A stretch of 64,000 bases of DNA from JADFDG01 sp965232985 (lineage in GTDB: Bacteria; Pseudomonadota; Gammaproteobacteria; Pseudomonadales; JADFDG01), in assembly GCA_965232985.1 (NCBI GenBank), contig CBDDRC010000005.1, positions 24,565-88,564 of the forward strand, given 5' to 3'. A model generated the notes under the pieces. That model did not search any database. It saw only the letters and a list, made by a program, of their open reading frames with translations, and was not told the DNA's origin. Shown here piece after piece: positions 55,278 through 63,921 of the stretch (the first letter of the stretch is position 1; every line of letters begins with the position of its first letter). The position numbers were made by a program, and so were the translations under genes.

Positions 55278-58067
55278 ATGGAAAAAAGTTTCAACCCCGC
55301 CACCATCGAGCAGCACTGGTACCACCGCTGGGAACAGGCCGGCTATTTCGCCCCACAGGGCGATGGCAAACCGTACTGCATTATGATCCCGCCGCCGAAC
55401 GTCACCGGCGCGCTGCATATGGGCCACGGCTTCAACAACACCATCATGGACCTGCTTATTCGCTACCGGCGGATGAAGGGCGACCGCACGCTGTGGCAGC
55501 CGGGCACGGACCACGCGGGGATTGCCACCCAGATGGTCGTCGAGCGCCAGCTCGCCGCGCAAAACATCAGCCGCCACGATCTCGGCCGCGAAAAATTTCT
55601 CGCAAAAGTCTGGGACTGGAAAGGACAATCCGGCGGCACGATTACCCGACAGATTCGTCGCCTCGGCTCGTCGGTCGATTGGTCGCGCGAACGATTCACC
55701 ATGGATGCCGGTCTGTCGCAAGCCGTGCTGGAAGCATTCGTGCGTCTGCATGAAGACGGCCTGATCTATCGCGGCCAGCGCCTGGTCAACTGGGACCCGC
55801 AACTGCATACCGCGATTTCCGATCTGGAAGTGGTGAGTACGGAAGAAAAAGGCTCGATGTGGCACTTCCGCTACCCACTGGCAGACGGTTCCGGCCACCT
55901 TGTGGTCGCTACCACGCGTCCGGAAACCATGCTCGGCGATACCGCTGTCGCGGTAAACCCGGACGACGCGCGTTACAAGGACATGATCGGCAAGCAAATC
56001 CGCCTACCGCTGGTTGACCGCCTGATCCCGATCATTGCCGACAGTTATGTCGACCAAGCGTTTGGCACCGGCTGTGTGAAAATCACCCCGGCACACGACT
56101 TCAACGACTACGAGCTCGGCAAGCGCCACAGCCTCCCGTTGATCAATATTTTCACCCACGATGCCACGCTGAACGACAACGTGCCGGAACAATATCGTGG
56201 GCTCGATCGTTTCGCCGCCCGCAAACAGATTGTCAACGATCTGGATGCGCTGGCGCTGCTGGAAAAAATCGATGCTCACACGCTGAAAGTGCCGCGCGGT
56301 GATCGTTCCGGCGTCGTTATCGAGCCCTACCTCACCTGGCAGTGGTTCGTAAAAACCGGGCCTCTTGGCGTGGAGGCGGTGAAGGCCGTGGAAGACGGCC
56401 GCATCGAATTCGTGCCGAAGCAATACGAGAACATGTATTTCTCGTGGATGCGCGACCTGCAGGACTGGTGCATCTCGCGACAACTCTGGTGGGGCCACCG
56501 CATTCCGGCCTGGTATTCCCGACACGGCGATCAGATCTACGTGGCCAGAACCGAAGCAGATGCATACATAAAAGCACGCGCCGATGGTTACATGGGCGAG
56601 CTTGTGCAGGACGAAGACGTACTCGATACCTGGTTCAGTTCCGCACTGTGGACTTTCTCCACCCTCGGCTGGCCGGTAAATACACCGGAACTCAAGCAGT
56701 TCCATCCCACCGACGTGCTCGTTACCGGTTTCGACATCATCTTCTTCTGGGTCGCCCGGATGATCATGATGACGATGTATTTCGTGAAAAATCCGGGCGG
56801 TACGCCGCAGGTGCCGTTCCGCAAGGTCTATGTGCATGGCCTGGTACGTGACAACGAAGGCCAGAAGATGTCGAAGTCGAAGGGCAACGTCCTCGATCCG
56901 CTCGATATCATCGACGGCATCGACCTTGAGGCGCTTGTCACCAAGCGCACCACCGGTTTGATGAAGCCGCAGGATGCAGCCAGAATCGACAAGGCGACGC
57001 GCAAGCAGTTCCCGGAAGGCATCGAGGCCTACGGCACCGATGCGCTGCGTTTCACCTTCTGCTCGCTCGCCGCCACCGGCCGCGACATTCTCTTCGACAT
57101 GAAGCGTATCCAGGGCTACGGAAATTTCTGCAACAAGATCTGGAACGCCACGCGCTATGTGCTGATGAATGTCGAGGGCAATGATTGCGGCCTGGCAGAT
57201 GGCGCCGTGGAGTTATCGCTGGCTGATCGCTGGATCGCCTCGCGCCTGCAGCGAGCCGAAGCCGATATTGCCGCACACATCGACGCCTTCCGATTCGATC
57301 TCGCAGCACAATCACTCTACGAATTCGTCTGGAACGAGTACTGCGACTGGTATCTCGAACTTTCCAAGCCGGTACTCACCCATCCGGATGCCTCACCGGC
57401 AGCACTGCGCGGAACCCGCCGGACACTGGTGCGGGTACTGGAAGTGATCCTGCGGCTGGCACACCCCTTCATGCCATTTATTACCGAAGAGATCTGGCAA
57501 ACCATTGCTCCGCTCGCCGGAAAATCCGGCCCGACGATCATGCTGCAACCCTGGCCCCAGCCAAATCCGGAACGCATCGACGAGCGCGCTGAAGCAGACA
57601 TCGAGTGGGTAAAAGGTATCGTAACGGCACTGCGCAATGTGCGCGGCGAGATGAACATTCCCCCGTCGAGGTTGCTGCCGGTGTATTTTCACAACGGCAG
57701 CCCGGAAGATCGGCGCCGAGTCGCAGAAAACGCAACTTTTCTCAAGGCACTGGCGCGGCTTGAGAGCCTCGCCTGGCTCAACCCGGCAGAATCCGCGCCG
57801 CCTTCGGCGACCCAACTGGTTGGCGACATGGAAATTCTGGTGCCCATGGCCGGGCTGATCGACAAAAAGGCCGAACTCACCCGGCTGGCTAAAGAAATCG
57901 AACGCCTGAGGGGCGACGCGGGCCGTGCCGAGATCAAACTGAAGAACCCGGCATTCGTCGATAACGCGCCGGCCGATGTCGTCGCGCAGTTGCGTGCGAA
58001 GCTCAACGAGCAGCGCGCGGCTCTGGCCCGCCTCGAAGAGCAGCTTGAAAAAATCAAGGTGTTGTAA
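55278..58067 (+). CDS. valS: Valyl-tRNA synthetase
   Basis: ValS is a class Ia synthetase of 929 residues, the usual bacterial length. The HIGH motif appears as ALHMGHGF near residue 50, the editing CP1 domain follows (VATTRPETMLGDTAVAVNP near residue 215), and the KMSKS loop is QKMSKSKGNVLDP near residue 535. The C-terminal coiled-coil arm (ELTRLAKEIERLRGDAGRAE and RLEEQLEKIKVL) is complete. The ATG at 55278 gives MEKSFNPATIEQHWY; one four codons upstream is less likely. Confidence 0.97.
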   Translation: MEKSFNPATIEQHWYHRWEQAGYFAPQGDGKPYCIMIPPPNVTGALHMGHGFNNTIMDLLIRYRRMKGDRTLWQPGTDHAGIATQMVVERQLAAQNISRHDLGREKFLAKVWDWKGQSGGTITRQIRRLGSSVDWSRERFTMDAGLSQAVLEAFVRLHEDGLIYRGQRLVNWDPQLHTAISDLEVVSTEEKGSMWHFRYPLADGSGHLVVATTRPETMLGDTAVAVNPDDARYKDMIGKQIRLPLVDRLIPIIADSYVDQAFGTGCVKITPAHDFNDYELGKRHSLPLINIFTHDATLNDNVPEQYRGLDRFAARKQIVNDLDALALLEKIDAHTLKVPRGDRSGVVIEPYLTWQWFVKTGPLGVEAVKAVEDGRIEFVPKQYENMYFSWMRDLQDWCISRQLWWGHRIPAWYSRHGDQIYVARTEADAYIKARADGYMGELVQDEDVLDTWFSSALWTFSTLGWPVNTPELKQFHPTDVLVTGFDIIFFWVARMIMMTMYFVKNPGGTPQVPFRKVYVHGLVRDNEGQKMSKSKGNVLDPLDIIDGIDLEALVTKRTTGLMKPQDAARIDKATRKQFPEGIEAYGTDALRFTFCSLAATGRDILFDMKRIQGYGNFCNKIWNATRYVLMNVEGNDCGLADGAVELSLADRWIASRLQRAEADIAAHIDAFRFDLAAQSLYEFVWNEYCDWYLELSKPVLTHPDASPAALRGTRRTLVRVLEVILRLAHPFMPFITEEIWQTIAPLAGKSGPTIMLQPWPQPNPERIDERAEADIEWVKGIVTALRNVRGEMNIPPSRLLPVYFHNGSPEDRRRVAENATFLKALARLESLAWLNPAESAPPSATQLVGDMEILVPMAGLIDKKAELTRLAKEIERLRGDAGRAEIKLKNPAFVDNAPADVVAQLRAKLNEQRAALARLEEQLEKIKVL

Positions 58068-58128
58068 CGCAGATAATCGCCGGCAAAATGGCGAGGATGT
58101 GCCTGGGGCCAGCCCAAGCCTTCCTTCC

Positions 58129-58157
58129 TTGACTTGCCGTAGGGCCTTCAGTAGATA
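58129..58157 (+). promoter_or_regulatory. Candidate promoter for the cyclase-FHA gene
   Basis: TTGACT (58129-58134) is followed, after 17 bases, by TAGATA (58152-58157); GATACT at a 19-base spacing is an alternative -10. The gene's ATG is 87 bases downstream and preceded by GGAG. The valS 3' flank (58068-58128) shows no clear terminator. Confidence 0.4.
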
Positions 58158-58243
58158 CTAGGAATCTTCCCAAAGTTCGGCTCATCAACACACAGCACAT
58201 CATTTTGTTTGCGCTTTCAGCATCAAAGGATGCGGAGTACTGC

Positions 58244-59152
58244 ATGACCAGGATCGATACTCATTTCGCCGTCATGTTCGCCGATGTCTCCGGCTCCACC
58301 CGCCTGTATGAAACGCTGGGCGACAAGGATGCGAAAGCGCTCATCGGGAATGTCGTCGATCGCATGTCGACCATCACCCGCGATCACGGTGGCATTGTGA
58401 TCAAGACCATCGGCGACGAAATCATGAGCCGCTTCCCGAGTGCGGACGCCGGCATTCACGCCGCCTGCGCCATCCAGGAGGCCATGGAGGCCAGCCCCCC
58501 GGTTCGCCCCGGTACCAAGGTGGCGGTTCGAATCGGTCTGCACTGGGGGCCGGCCCTGCTCGAAGGTGGCGATGTCTCCGGCGATGCCGCCAACATCGCA
58601 GCACGCATGGCCGGTATTGCCAAGGCCCGCCAGATCATCACCACCGAGGACACGGTCAAAAACCTCTCCTCCGCCCTAGCGGAAAAGGCCCGGATGTTTG
58701 ATCGCGCCTCGGTGAAAGGCAAAGTAGCCGAAATCGTCATTCATGAAGTCGTCTGGGAGGAAAAAGAAGACGTTACGACCATCGTATCGATGCACACCGG
58801 CGGCAACACCGGCGCAACACCAACCACAGCACCGCTCATCATTCGCTGCGGCAAGATTGAAAAGCTGTTCAGAAGCGATGCCGGTGTTTTCGTACTCGGT
58901 CGCGCCGATGACTGCAACCTTACCGTCCCCAGCACTCTGGCATCGCGGCAGCACGCACGCATCGAATTTCGTCGCGGCAAGTATATTCTCATCGATCAGA
59001 GCACCAACGGCACATGGGTGCGCACGCAGGACGGCAAAGACGTCTATTTGCGTCGGGAAGAGCTGCCACTCTGGGGCGACGGGCTGATCAGTCTTGGCGA
59101 GGAAGTCCAGCCCGACAATCCCGCGCTCATCCATTTCAAAACACCGCTCTGA
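58244..59152 (+). CDS. Class III adenylate/guanylate cyclase fused to an FHA domain
   Basis: This is a 302-residue cytoplasmic protein. Residues ~5-180 form a class III nucleotidyl cyclase catalytic domain with metal-binding Asp14 (FADVSGST), Lys54 and Asp58 (IKTIGDE) and the transition-state pair Asn117/Arg121 (GDAANIAARM), so it looks active. A Thr/Gly-rich linker follows, then an FHA phosphothreonine-binding domain at ~215-295 with VLGRADDCNL, SRQHARIEF and STNGTWV. The ATG at 58244 is preceded by GGAG at a six-base spacing; an upstream ATG at 58205 is less likely. FHA domains dock on pThr, so it may read out the kinase encoded at 47283-50048; that link is inference. No TM segment is seen. 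Confidence 0.9.
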   Translation: MTRIDTHFAVMFADVSGSTRLYETLGDKDAKALIGNVVDRMSTITRDHGGIVIKTIGDEIMSRFPSADAGIHAACAIQEAMEASPPVRPGTKVAVRIGLHWGPALLEGGDVSGDAANIAARMAGIAKARQIITTEDTVKNLSSALAEKARMFDRASVKGKVAEIVIHEVVWEEKEDVTTIVSMHTGGNTGATPTTAPLIIRCGKIEKLFRSDAGVFVLGRADDCNLTVPSTLASRQHARIEFRRGKYILIDQSTNGTWVRTQDGKDVYLRREELPLWGDGLISLGEEVQPDNPALIHFKTPL

Positions 59153-59163
59153 TATGCCTGCTC

Positions 59164-59382
59164 ATGGCTACGACACGCAAAAATCCGTCAAGCGCATCTC
59201 CTCGCTACTGCCTGGGTCGCGAAGTCCAGCTGATGGTCAATGTGATGATCGACGCGACCCACACGCGGGCGCTTACCGGCGAAGGCAATCTTGAGGAGCA
59301 GGCCATGCGCTACCTGCGCGTCCTGATCGAGGGATTGCGTACCGAGCCCAAAAAAATCAATCGGCAGCCCAATCGTGGTTGA
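59164..59382 (+). CDS. Small uncharacterised protein (72 aa)
   Basis: This short gene encodes a 72-residue protein with a basic N-terminus (MATTRKNPSSASPRY), a central stretch LMVNVMIDATHTRALTGEGN and a helical end (EEQAMRYLRVLIEGLRTEP). I do not recognise the family. It starts 11 bases after the cyclase-FHA stop, without a clear ribosome-binding site, and overlaps the next gene by eight bases, which favours translation by coupling. It could be spurious. Confidence 0.5.
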   Translation: MATTRKNPSSASPRYCLGREVQLMVNVMIDATHTRALTGEGNLEEQAMRYLRVLIEGLRTEPKKINRQPNRG

Positions 59383-59602
59383 CTTGCCACCGCCGGCCAA
59401 CCCGGTACCCGGGCGTTATCGGCACTACAAGGGCAACATGTACGAGGTAATCGGCATTGCCCGGCACAGCGAGACTAACGAATGGCTGGTCGTTTATCGT
59501 CCCGAGTATGGCGTGAGTCGATTGTGGGTCCGGCCTCTTGCGATGTTCCTGGGAAACGTGGTGATCGACGGCGTCGATCAGCCACGTTTCGCCAAACTCT
59601 GA
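59375..59602 (+). CDS. DUF1653 domain protein
   Basis: This is a 75-residue protein beginning at GTG. The segment GRYRHYKGNMYEVIGIARHS, then ETNEWLVVYRPEYG and LWVRPLAMFLGNV, is the complete DUF1653 domain, a small beta-rich module found alone in many bacteria. No biochemical function is established. It overlaps the preceding small gene by eight bases and is convergent with the acyl-CoA dehydrogenase gene. Confidence 0.85.
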   Translation: MVDLPPPANPVPGRYRHYKGNMYEVIGIARHSETNEWLVVYRPEYGVSRLWVRPLAMFLGNVVIDGVDQPRFAKL

Positions 59603-59621
59603 ACATCTGCACTTTTAAATA

Positions 59622-60779
59622 TCAGGCGAACGCATTCACACCGGTCAAGGCACGCCCGATAATCAATTTCTGAATCTCGGTAGTCCCATCGGGAATGGTC
59701 ATCATCCGTGCAGCGCGAAACAGTCGCTCCACGCCAAATTCGCGGGTGATGCCGTTACCGCCATGAATCTGCACGGCGCGCGAAGCGACACTCACGGCAA
59801 TTTCTGTTGCGTACCATTTGGCCATGGCGCTTTGCGTTTCGGAGCGTTGCCCCTTTTGAATCATGTCGAAGGCGCGATAAACCAACAGTCGCGCCGCATC
59901 CAGCTCCGTTGCCATTTCGGCCAGCATGCCCTGAATCAATTGGTGGCCAGCTATCACCTTGCCATGCTGTTTGCGTTCCTTGGCATAGGCAACCGCCACT
60001 TCGAGCGCCGCCTGGGCAATGCCCACCGATGTCATCGCTACAAGTGGCCTGGCTTTTTCAAACAACACCACCGTGTTTTTCAGGCCAGCGCCCGGCTGGA
60101 TCATCAGATTGGTGGCCGGCACCCGTACATTGTCGAAGAACAATTGCGCGGTTGAGGTACTGTTCAGGCCCAGCTTCTCGATGTTTCGGCTCTCGTAGCC
60201 ATGCAACTTGCGATCAACCAACACCATGGAAATGCCCTTCGCACCCTCGTCGGAGGTGCGCACGATCAGGCAGCAGAAATCGGAATAATGCCCGTTGGAA
60301 ATCCAAGTCTTCTCACCATTGATGATCAGATCGCTGCCTTCAGCGCGGGCGCGACATTTTACTTCAGCGACGTTGGAGCCGACATCCGGCTCACTGATGC
60401 CGCTGCAGCCAATGATTTCCGCGCGCAATACCCGGGGCAGATATTCCGCCCGCATTTTCTCATTGGTGCATTTCTCGAAGGTGTAGGCAACCATCTGCTG
60501 AATCAACAGGGTGATGGCGATATCGGCAGATACACGCGCCAATTGTTCGTACAGCATGCCGAAGGTAAGCCAATCCATCCCCTCGCCGCCGAACTCCTCG
60601 GCGATAGGGCCGTTGCCACCCATACCATAGGGCAGCATCATTTCGAGAATTTCCCGCATTTTTTCTTTTTCGATATAGATATCTTTGTGAGTATCGGCGA
60701 TGGGACGAATTTTCGCCTCCAGAAAACGCCGGAAACCCTCCACCGCCATACGCTGCTCTTCTGTGGGCATGAAATTCAT
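59622..60779 (-). CDS. Acyl-CoA dehydrogenase family protein
   Basis: This 385-residue FAD flavoprotein would alpha,beta-dehydrogenate an acyl-CoA and pass electrons to ETF. The N-terminal helical domain is followed by the flavin/substrate signature IIGCSGISEPDVGSNVAE near residue 130 and INGEKTWISNG, then the C-terminal helical domain with VQIHGGNGITREFGVERLFR near residue 340. At the position where many family members have YEGT with the catalytic Glu, this one has PDGTTEIQ (Asp). The substrate cannot be told from sequence. It is last in the enoyl-CoA hydratase-thiolase-SDR-dehydrogenase run, 47 bases after the SDR gene. Confidence 0.9.
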   Translation of the reverse strand: MNFMPTEEQRMAVEGFRRFLEAKIRPIADTHKDIYIEKEKMREILEMMLPYGMGGNGPIAEEFGGEGMDWLTFGMLYEQLARVSADIAITLLIQQMVAYTFEKCTNEKMRAEYLPRVLRAEIIGCSGISEPDVGSNVAEVKCRARAEGSDLIINGEKTWISNGHYSDFCCLIVRTSDEGAKGISMVLVDRKLHGYESRNIEKLGLNSTSTAQLFFDNVRVPATNLMIQPGAGLKNTVVLFEKARPLVAMTSVGIAQAALEVAVAYAKERKQHGKVIAGHQLIQGMLAEMATELDAARLLVYRAFDMIQKGQRSETQSAMAKWYATEIAVSVASRAVQIHGGNGITREFGVERLFRAARMMTIPDGTTEIQKLIIGRALTGVNAFA

Positions 60780-60826
60780 GTGTCCTTATCTCCTGAATGG
60801 TGTGCTGTTTGGGTTGCGCAGAAAAA

Positions 60827-61600
60827 TCAGCGCGCACCCATGCGGGCGCCCGCATCAATATGCAGGCAGGTGGCATTGATATAGGAATTCTCGACTATCG
60901 AACGAACCAGCATGGCAATCTCGGCCGGAGCACCCATCCGGCGCGGAAACAAAATCATCCGATTAACGATCGCTTCGGATACTTTTTTTGGTATGCCTGC
61001 CACCATCGGGGTATCGAACAAACCCGGCGCAATCGCCACACAACGTATACCCAGATCAGCAAGATCACGAGCGATGGGCATGGTCATGCCGATAATTCCA
61101 GCTTTACTGGCGGAATAAGCCGCCTGCCCCATCTGCCCGTCAGAGGCGGCGCCGGATGAAACATTGATGATCACGCCACGCTCTTCTGCGCCTTCCGGCA
61201 GCGTATTTTTTGCCATTTCGACCGCAGCCAGACGCAGCACATTGAAGCTACCGGTGAGATTGACGGCGATCACCTTCTGCCAAACATCCAGAGGAAATGG
61301 CTGCCCGTCGCTGACGGTTTTCGCGGCATCGGCAATGCCGGCGGCATTGACACAAACATGAATGGCGCTAAATGCCGCCATGGTCTTGGCGATACCTGCC
61401 GCCACCGAATCTTCGCGCGTGACATCAACAAGCGCAAAAATCGCCCGCTCTCCAAGCCGGCTCGCCAGCGCCTCACCTGCCTCAGCATTGCGGTCAAAAA
61501 TCGCCACGCGGGCATGACTGGCTACGAGTAATTCACACACCGCCCTGCCGAGTCCCGATGCCCCCCCGGTAACCACCGCTACTTTGTTGCTGATTTCCAT
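60827..61600 (-). CDS. SDR family dehydrogenase, 3-hydroxyacyl-CoA dehydrogenase type 2-like
   Basis: This is a 257-residue classical short-chain dehydrogenase. The NAD-binding motif VTGGASGLGRAV is near residue 10, NAAG near 87, and the catalytic Ser...Tyr-x-x-x-Lys is in NVSSGAASDGQ and AAYSASKAG near residues 145-165, followed by IAPGLFDTPM. The overall pattern, with the PRRMGAPAEIA segment, resembles type II 3-hydroxyacyl-CoA/17-beta-hydroxysteroid dehydrogenases (HSD10-like). This fits the NAD-dependent third step of beta-oxidation in the surrounding cluster. It follows the thiolase by 99 bases. Substrate not determinable. Confidence 0.87.
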   Translation of the reverse strand: MEISNKVAVVTGGASGLGRAVCELLVASHARVAIFDRNAEAGEALASRLGERAIFALVDVTREDSVAAGIAKTMAAFSAIHVCVNAAGIADAAKTVSDGQPFPLDVWQKVIAVNLTGSFNVLRLAAVEMAKNTLPEGAEERGVIINVSSGAASDGQMGQAAYSASKAGIIGMTMPIARDLADLGIRCVAIAPGLFDTPMVAGIPKKVSEAIVNRMILFPRRMGAPAEIAMLVRSIVENSYINATCLHIDAGARMGAR

Positions 61601-61699
61601 GCCATCACCCCGGACAATATTTCAAAATTTCAACAATACGTCGACACTTGGCGAAGATGCGCTACGGCGCAGGACTTGCCAGTGTTTATATTCAAAAAC

Positions 61700-62932
61700 T
61701 TACTTGCCCAAAATAGTCACGACGCACACAGCTTCTTCCACGCCATAGAGGCCACCGCCATTTTCGGCAATGGCGAGCCGGGCATTTTCTACCTGGCGCA
61801 GGCCTGCCTCACCACGCAGTTGCATCACCAGCTCATGAATTTGCCCCAGCCCGGTTGCGCCGACGGGATGTCCTTTGGATTCGAGTCCGCCCGAGGGATT
61901 GATCGGAATAATTCCGCCCAAAGAAGTTGCACCACTTTCAGCCAGCCGCCCACCCGCACCAAATTCACAAAAACCGAGATTTTCGCTTTGCACCACTTCG
62001 CCAATGGCCGTGGCATCGTGCACTTCAGCCACCGACATATCCTTGGGACTTAGGCCGGCTTTTTCGTAAGCTTTCTTCGACGCCACGACCGTAACGTGAC
62101 GACCAATATCCTCCGGCCGCCGGGTGCTGCCGGTGCCCACGACGCAGGCCAGCACCTTGATGGCACGGCTGCGGCCAAACCGCTTCAGTGCTGCCTCCGA
62201 GCAGACAATGGCGGCTGCCGCACCGTCGCTGATCGGTGCGCACATGGGTAGCGTAAGCGGGTAGGAAATTGGCGGCGCAGCCAGAACTTCCGCCACCGTA
62301 TAAGGCATGCGGTACTGAGCAAGTGGATTATGTACCGAGTGGCAATGGTTTTTGGCCGCCACGGCAGCAAATTGCGCCTGGGTTGTGCCGAACTCGCGCA
62401 TGTGAAAACGACCGAATGCGGCGTAAATATCCATAAACAAACTGTAAGGCGCCTTCGACATCGAGCCAGGCGGAGGTTCAACGCCAGCCCCCATTTTCAG
62501 CAATGTCTGCTTGTTCGCCTCCACAGTGGAAACATCCCAGGCACTGTCAAATGCCGCGAACATTTTCGCCTTGTCGGTGGAAAACATTTTCTCCGCGCCA
62601 ACGGCCAACGCCATGTCGCCTTCACCTGCGCGCACAAACTGTACGGCCAGATTGAAGGCAGAGCTTGCACCGGCACAGGCATTTTCGACATTAAATATGG
62701 GGATGGTCTCAAAGCCCAGCTCGCGCAGACATATCTGACCGCGAATCATGGTCTGCCCTTCAAAAAATCCCTGCGTCGCATTCGAGAAAACGGCCGCTTC
62801 AATGTCTTGCACGGCACAGCCGGCATCCTTGAGCGCTGCCGACACAGCCTCTCCGGTCAATTGTTTCATCGTTTTATCGAGAAACTTTCCCGATGGCGTC
62901 ATGCCAACGCCGACCACATATACCGCTGACAT
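61700..62932 (-). CDS. Thiolase family protein (SCP-x/lipid-transfer type)
   Basis: This is a 410-residue thiolase-fold enzyme of the SCP-x branch rather than the classical FadA type. The nucleophilic Cys is in VENACAGASSAFNLA near residue 90. Other conserved blocks are EVHDATAIGEV near residue 298, the catalytic His in GHPVGATGLGQIHEL near residue 352, and a C-terminal ENGGGLYGVEEA. Such enzymes cleave 3-ketoacyl-CoAs, often branched or sterol side chains. The ATG at 62932 gives MSAVYVVGVGMTPSGKF; the frame open to 63031 overlaps the hydratase gene. It is 13 bases downstream of the enoyl-CoA hydratase gene. Confidence 0.9.
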   Translation of the reverse strand: MSAVYVVGVGMTPSGKFLDKTMKQLTGEAVSAALKDAGCAVQDIEAAVFSNATQGFFEGQTMIRGQICLRELGFETIPIFNVENACAGASSAFNLAVQFVRAGEGDMALAVGAEKMFSTDKAKMFAAFDSAWDVSTVEANKQTLLKMGAGVEPPPGSMSKAPYSLFMDIYAAFGRFHMREFGTTQAQFAAVAAKNHCHSVHNPLAQYRMPYTVAEVLAAPPISYPLTLPMCAPISDGAAAAIVCSEAALKRFGRSRAIKVLACVVGTGSTRRPEDIGRHVTVVASKKAYEKAGLSPKDMSVAEVHDATAIGEVVQSENLGFCEFGAGGRLAESGATSLGGIIPINPSGGLESKGHPVGATGLGQIHELVMQLRGEAGLRQVENARLAIAENGGGLYGVEEAVCVVTILGK

Positions 62933-62945
62933 ATTGATCTCCCGT

Positions 62946-63743
62946 TCAATAACCCTTGAATTCCGGCTTGCGCTTGCCAACGAAAGCCGCCAGGCCTTCC
63001 TTGTTGTCATAGGAATGGCGATGCACATCAAGAGTCAGTCGTTCCAGACGCAGCGCTGAAGCAACCGGCTGTTCCAACCCGTCCGCCACCATCTGCTTCA
63101 TGCGCTTGAGAACCAGCGGACTCTTGCTGGCAATGCGCGTGGCCAGCTTTTGCACTTCCGCGGGCAACTCGGCATCGGGTACTACCCGATTGATCAACCC
63201 CAGCGCCACCAGATCCCTCGCCGCCATGGTGTCACCGGTGAACAGCAGGTACTTGGCATGTACCGGTCCGATCAGACGCGGTAGCACCGTTGCCCCGCCA
63301 GCACCGGGCAACACACCAAAATTTGCGTGCGCATCACCGATGCGCGCACTCTCAGCAGCGAGAATAAGATCGCAAGCCATAGCAAGCTCCAGACCACCCG
63401 CCATGGTGATGCCATTGAGGGCCGCAATCACCGGCTTGGGCAAAGCCCGGATGGCATCCATCATGGTGCCGACCAACTCAAGAAAATCCATCAGCGGATC
63501 CTTATGCGCCGGCTCGTCCGTGGACGACTCCAGAACGCCCTTCAAATCTGCACCCGCACAAAAAGCCGGGCCGGCACCGGTGATAACCAAAACGCGCACA
63601 TCGAGGTTCTCGCCTGCGTGGCGCAATGCCTGCAATATTTCGGCACACATGTCGCCGGAAAGCGCATTCATGGCGGCCGGACGGTTCAAGGTAAGCCACG
63701 CAGTCTGCTGCCTGATCTCAAATGCAATGTGGGTGTAGGTCAT
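62946..63743 (-). CDS. Enoyl-CoA hydratase/isomerase family protein
   Basis: This is a 265-residue crotonase-fold protein that would hydrate 2-enoyl-CoA esters. Seen: LTLNRPAAMNALS near residue 18, the oxyanion-hole segments GAGPAFCAGADLKG near residue 57 and NGITMAGGLELAMACD near residue 108, and IGDAHANFGVLPGAGGA with the usual Gly-rich loop. Of the two catalytic acidic positions, one Glu is seen in GGLELAMACD; in the later loop the second position could not be assigned, so isomerase or other crotonase activity is possible. The ATG at 63743 has AAGGAAGG upstream. It is the first gene of the catabolic cluster. Confidence 0.9.
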   Translation of the reverse strand: MTYTHIAFEIRQQTAWLTLNRPAAMNALSGDMCAEILQALRHAGENLDVRVLVITGAGPAFCAGADLKGVLESSTDEPAHKDPLMDFLELVGTMMDAIRALPKPVIAALNGITMAGGLELAMACDLILAAESARIGDAHANFGVLPGAGGATVLPRLIGPVHAKYLLFTGDTMAARDLVALGLINRVVPDAELPAEVQKLATRIASKSPLVLKRMKQMVADGLEQPVASALRLERLTLDVHRHSYDNKEGLAAFVGKRKPEFKGY

Positions 63744-63815
63744 GGCATTCCCTTCCTTGTATTTCAGCGGCCAGCAACATGGGCACCTGGATGACCGCCG
63801 GTTTCGTGGTTGCCG

Positions 63816-63821
63816 ACTATA
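63816..63821 (-). promoter_or_regulatory. Candidate -10 for the acyl-CoA catabolic cluster
   Basis: The minus strand reads TATAGT 72 bases before the enoyl-CoA hydratase ATG; the -35 position (TGCAGA) is weak. I see no clear FadR- or TetR-type operator in the 135 bases upstream. Confidence 0.35.
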
Positions 63822-63878
63822 GCCGTTGCGCTCCGGGTTCTGCACCAGCTGGTTGCGGCCGTTATCCGCCGCCAAAGC

Positions 63879-63912
63879 AAAAACCCCGCTCAGTGTACTG
63901 AGCGGGGTTTTT
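63879..63912 (-). terminator. Intrinsic terminator of the rRNA operon
   Basis: A perfect inverted repeat AAAAACCCCGCTCAG/CTGAGCGGGGTTTTT closes a four-base loop and ends in a T-run. It begins nine bases after the 3' end of the 5S gene on the minus strand, so it terminates the rRNA operon and shields the catabolic cluster. The symmetric sequence could also work on the plus strand. Confidence 0.9.
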
Positions 63913-63921
63913 GGGATAAGT

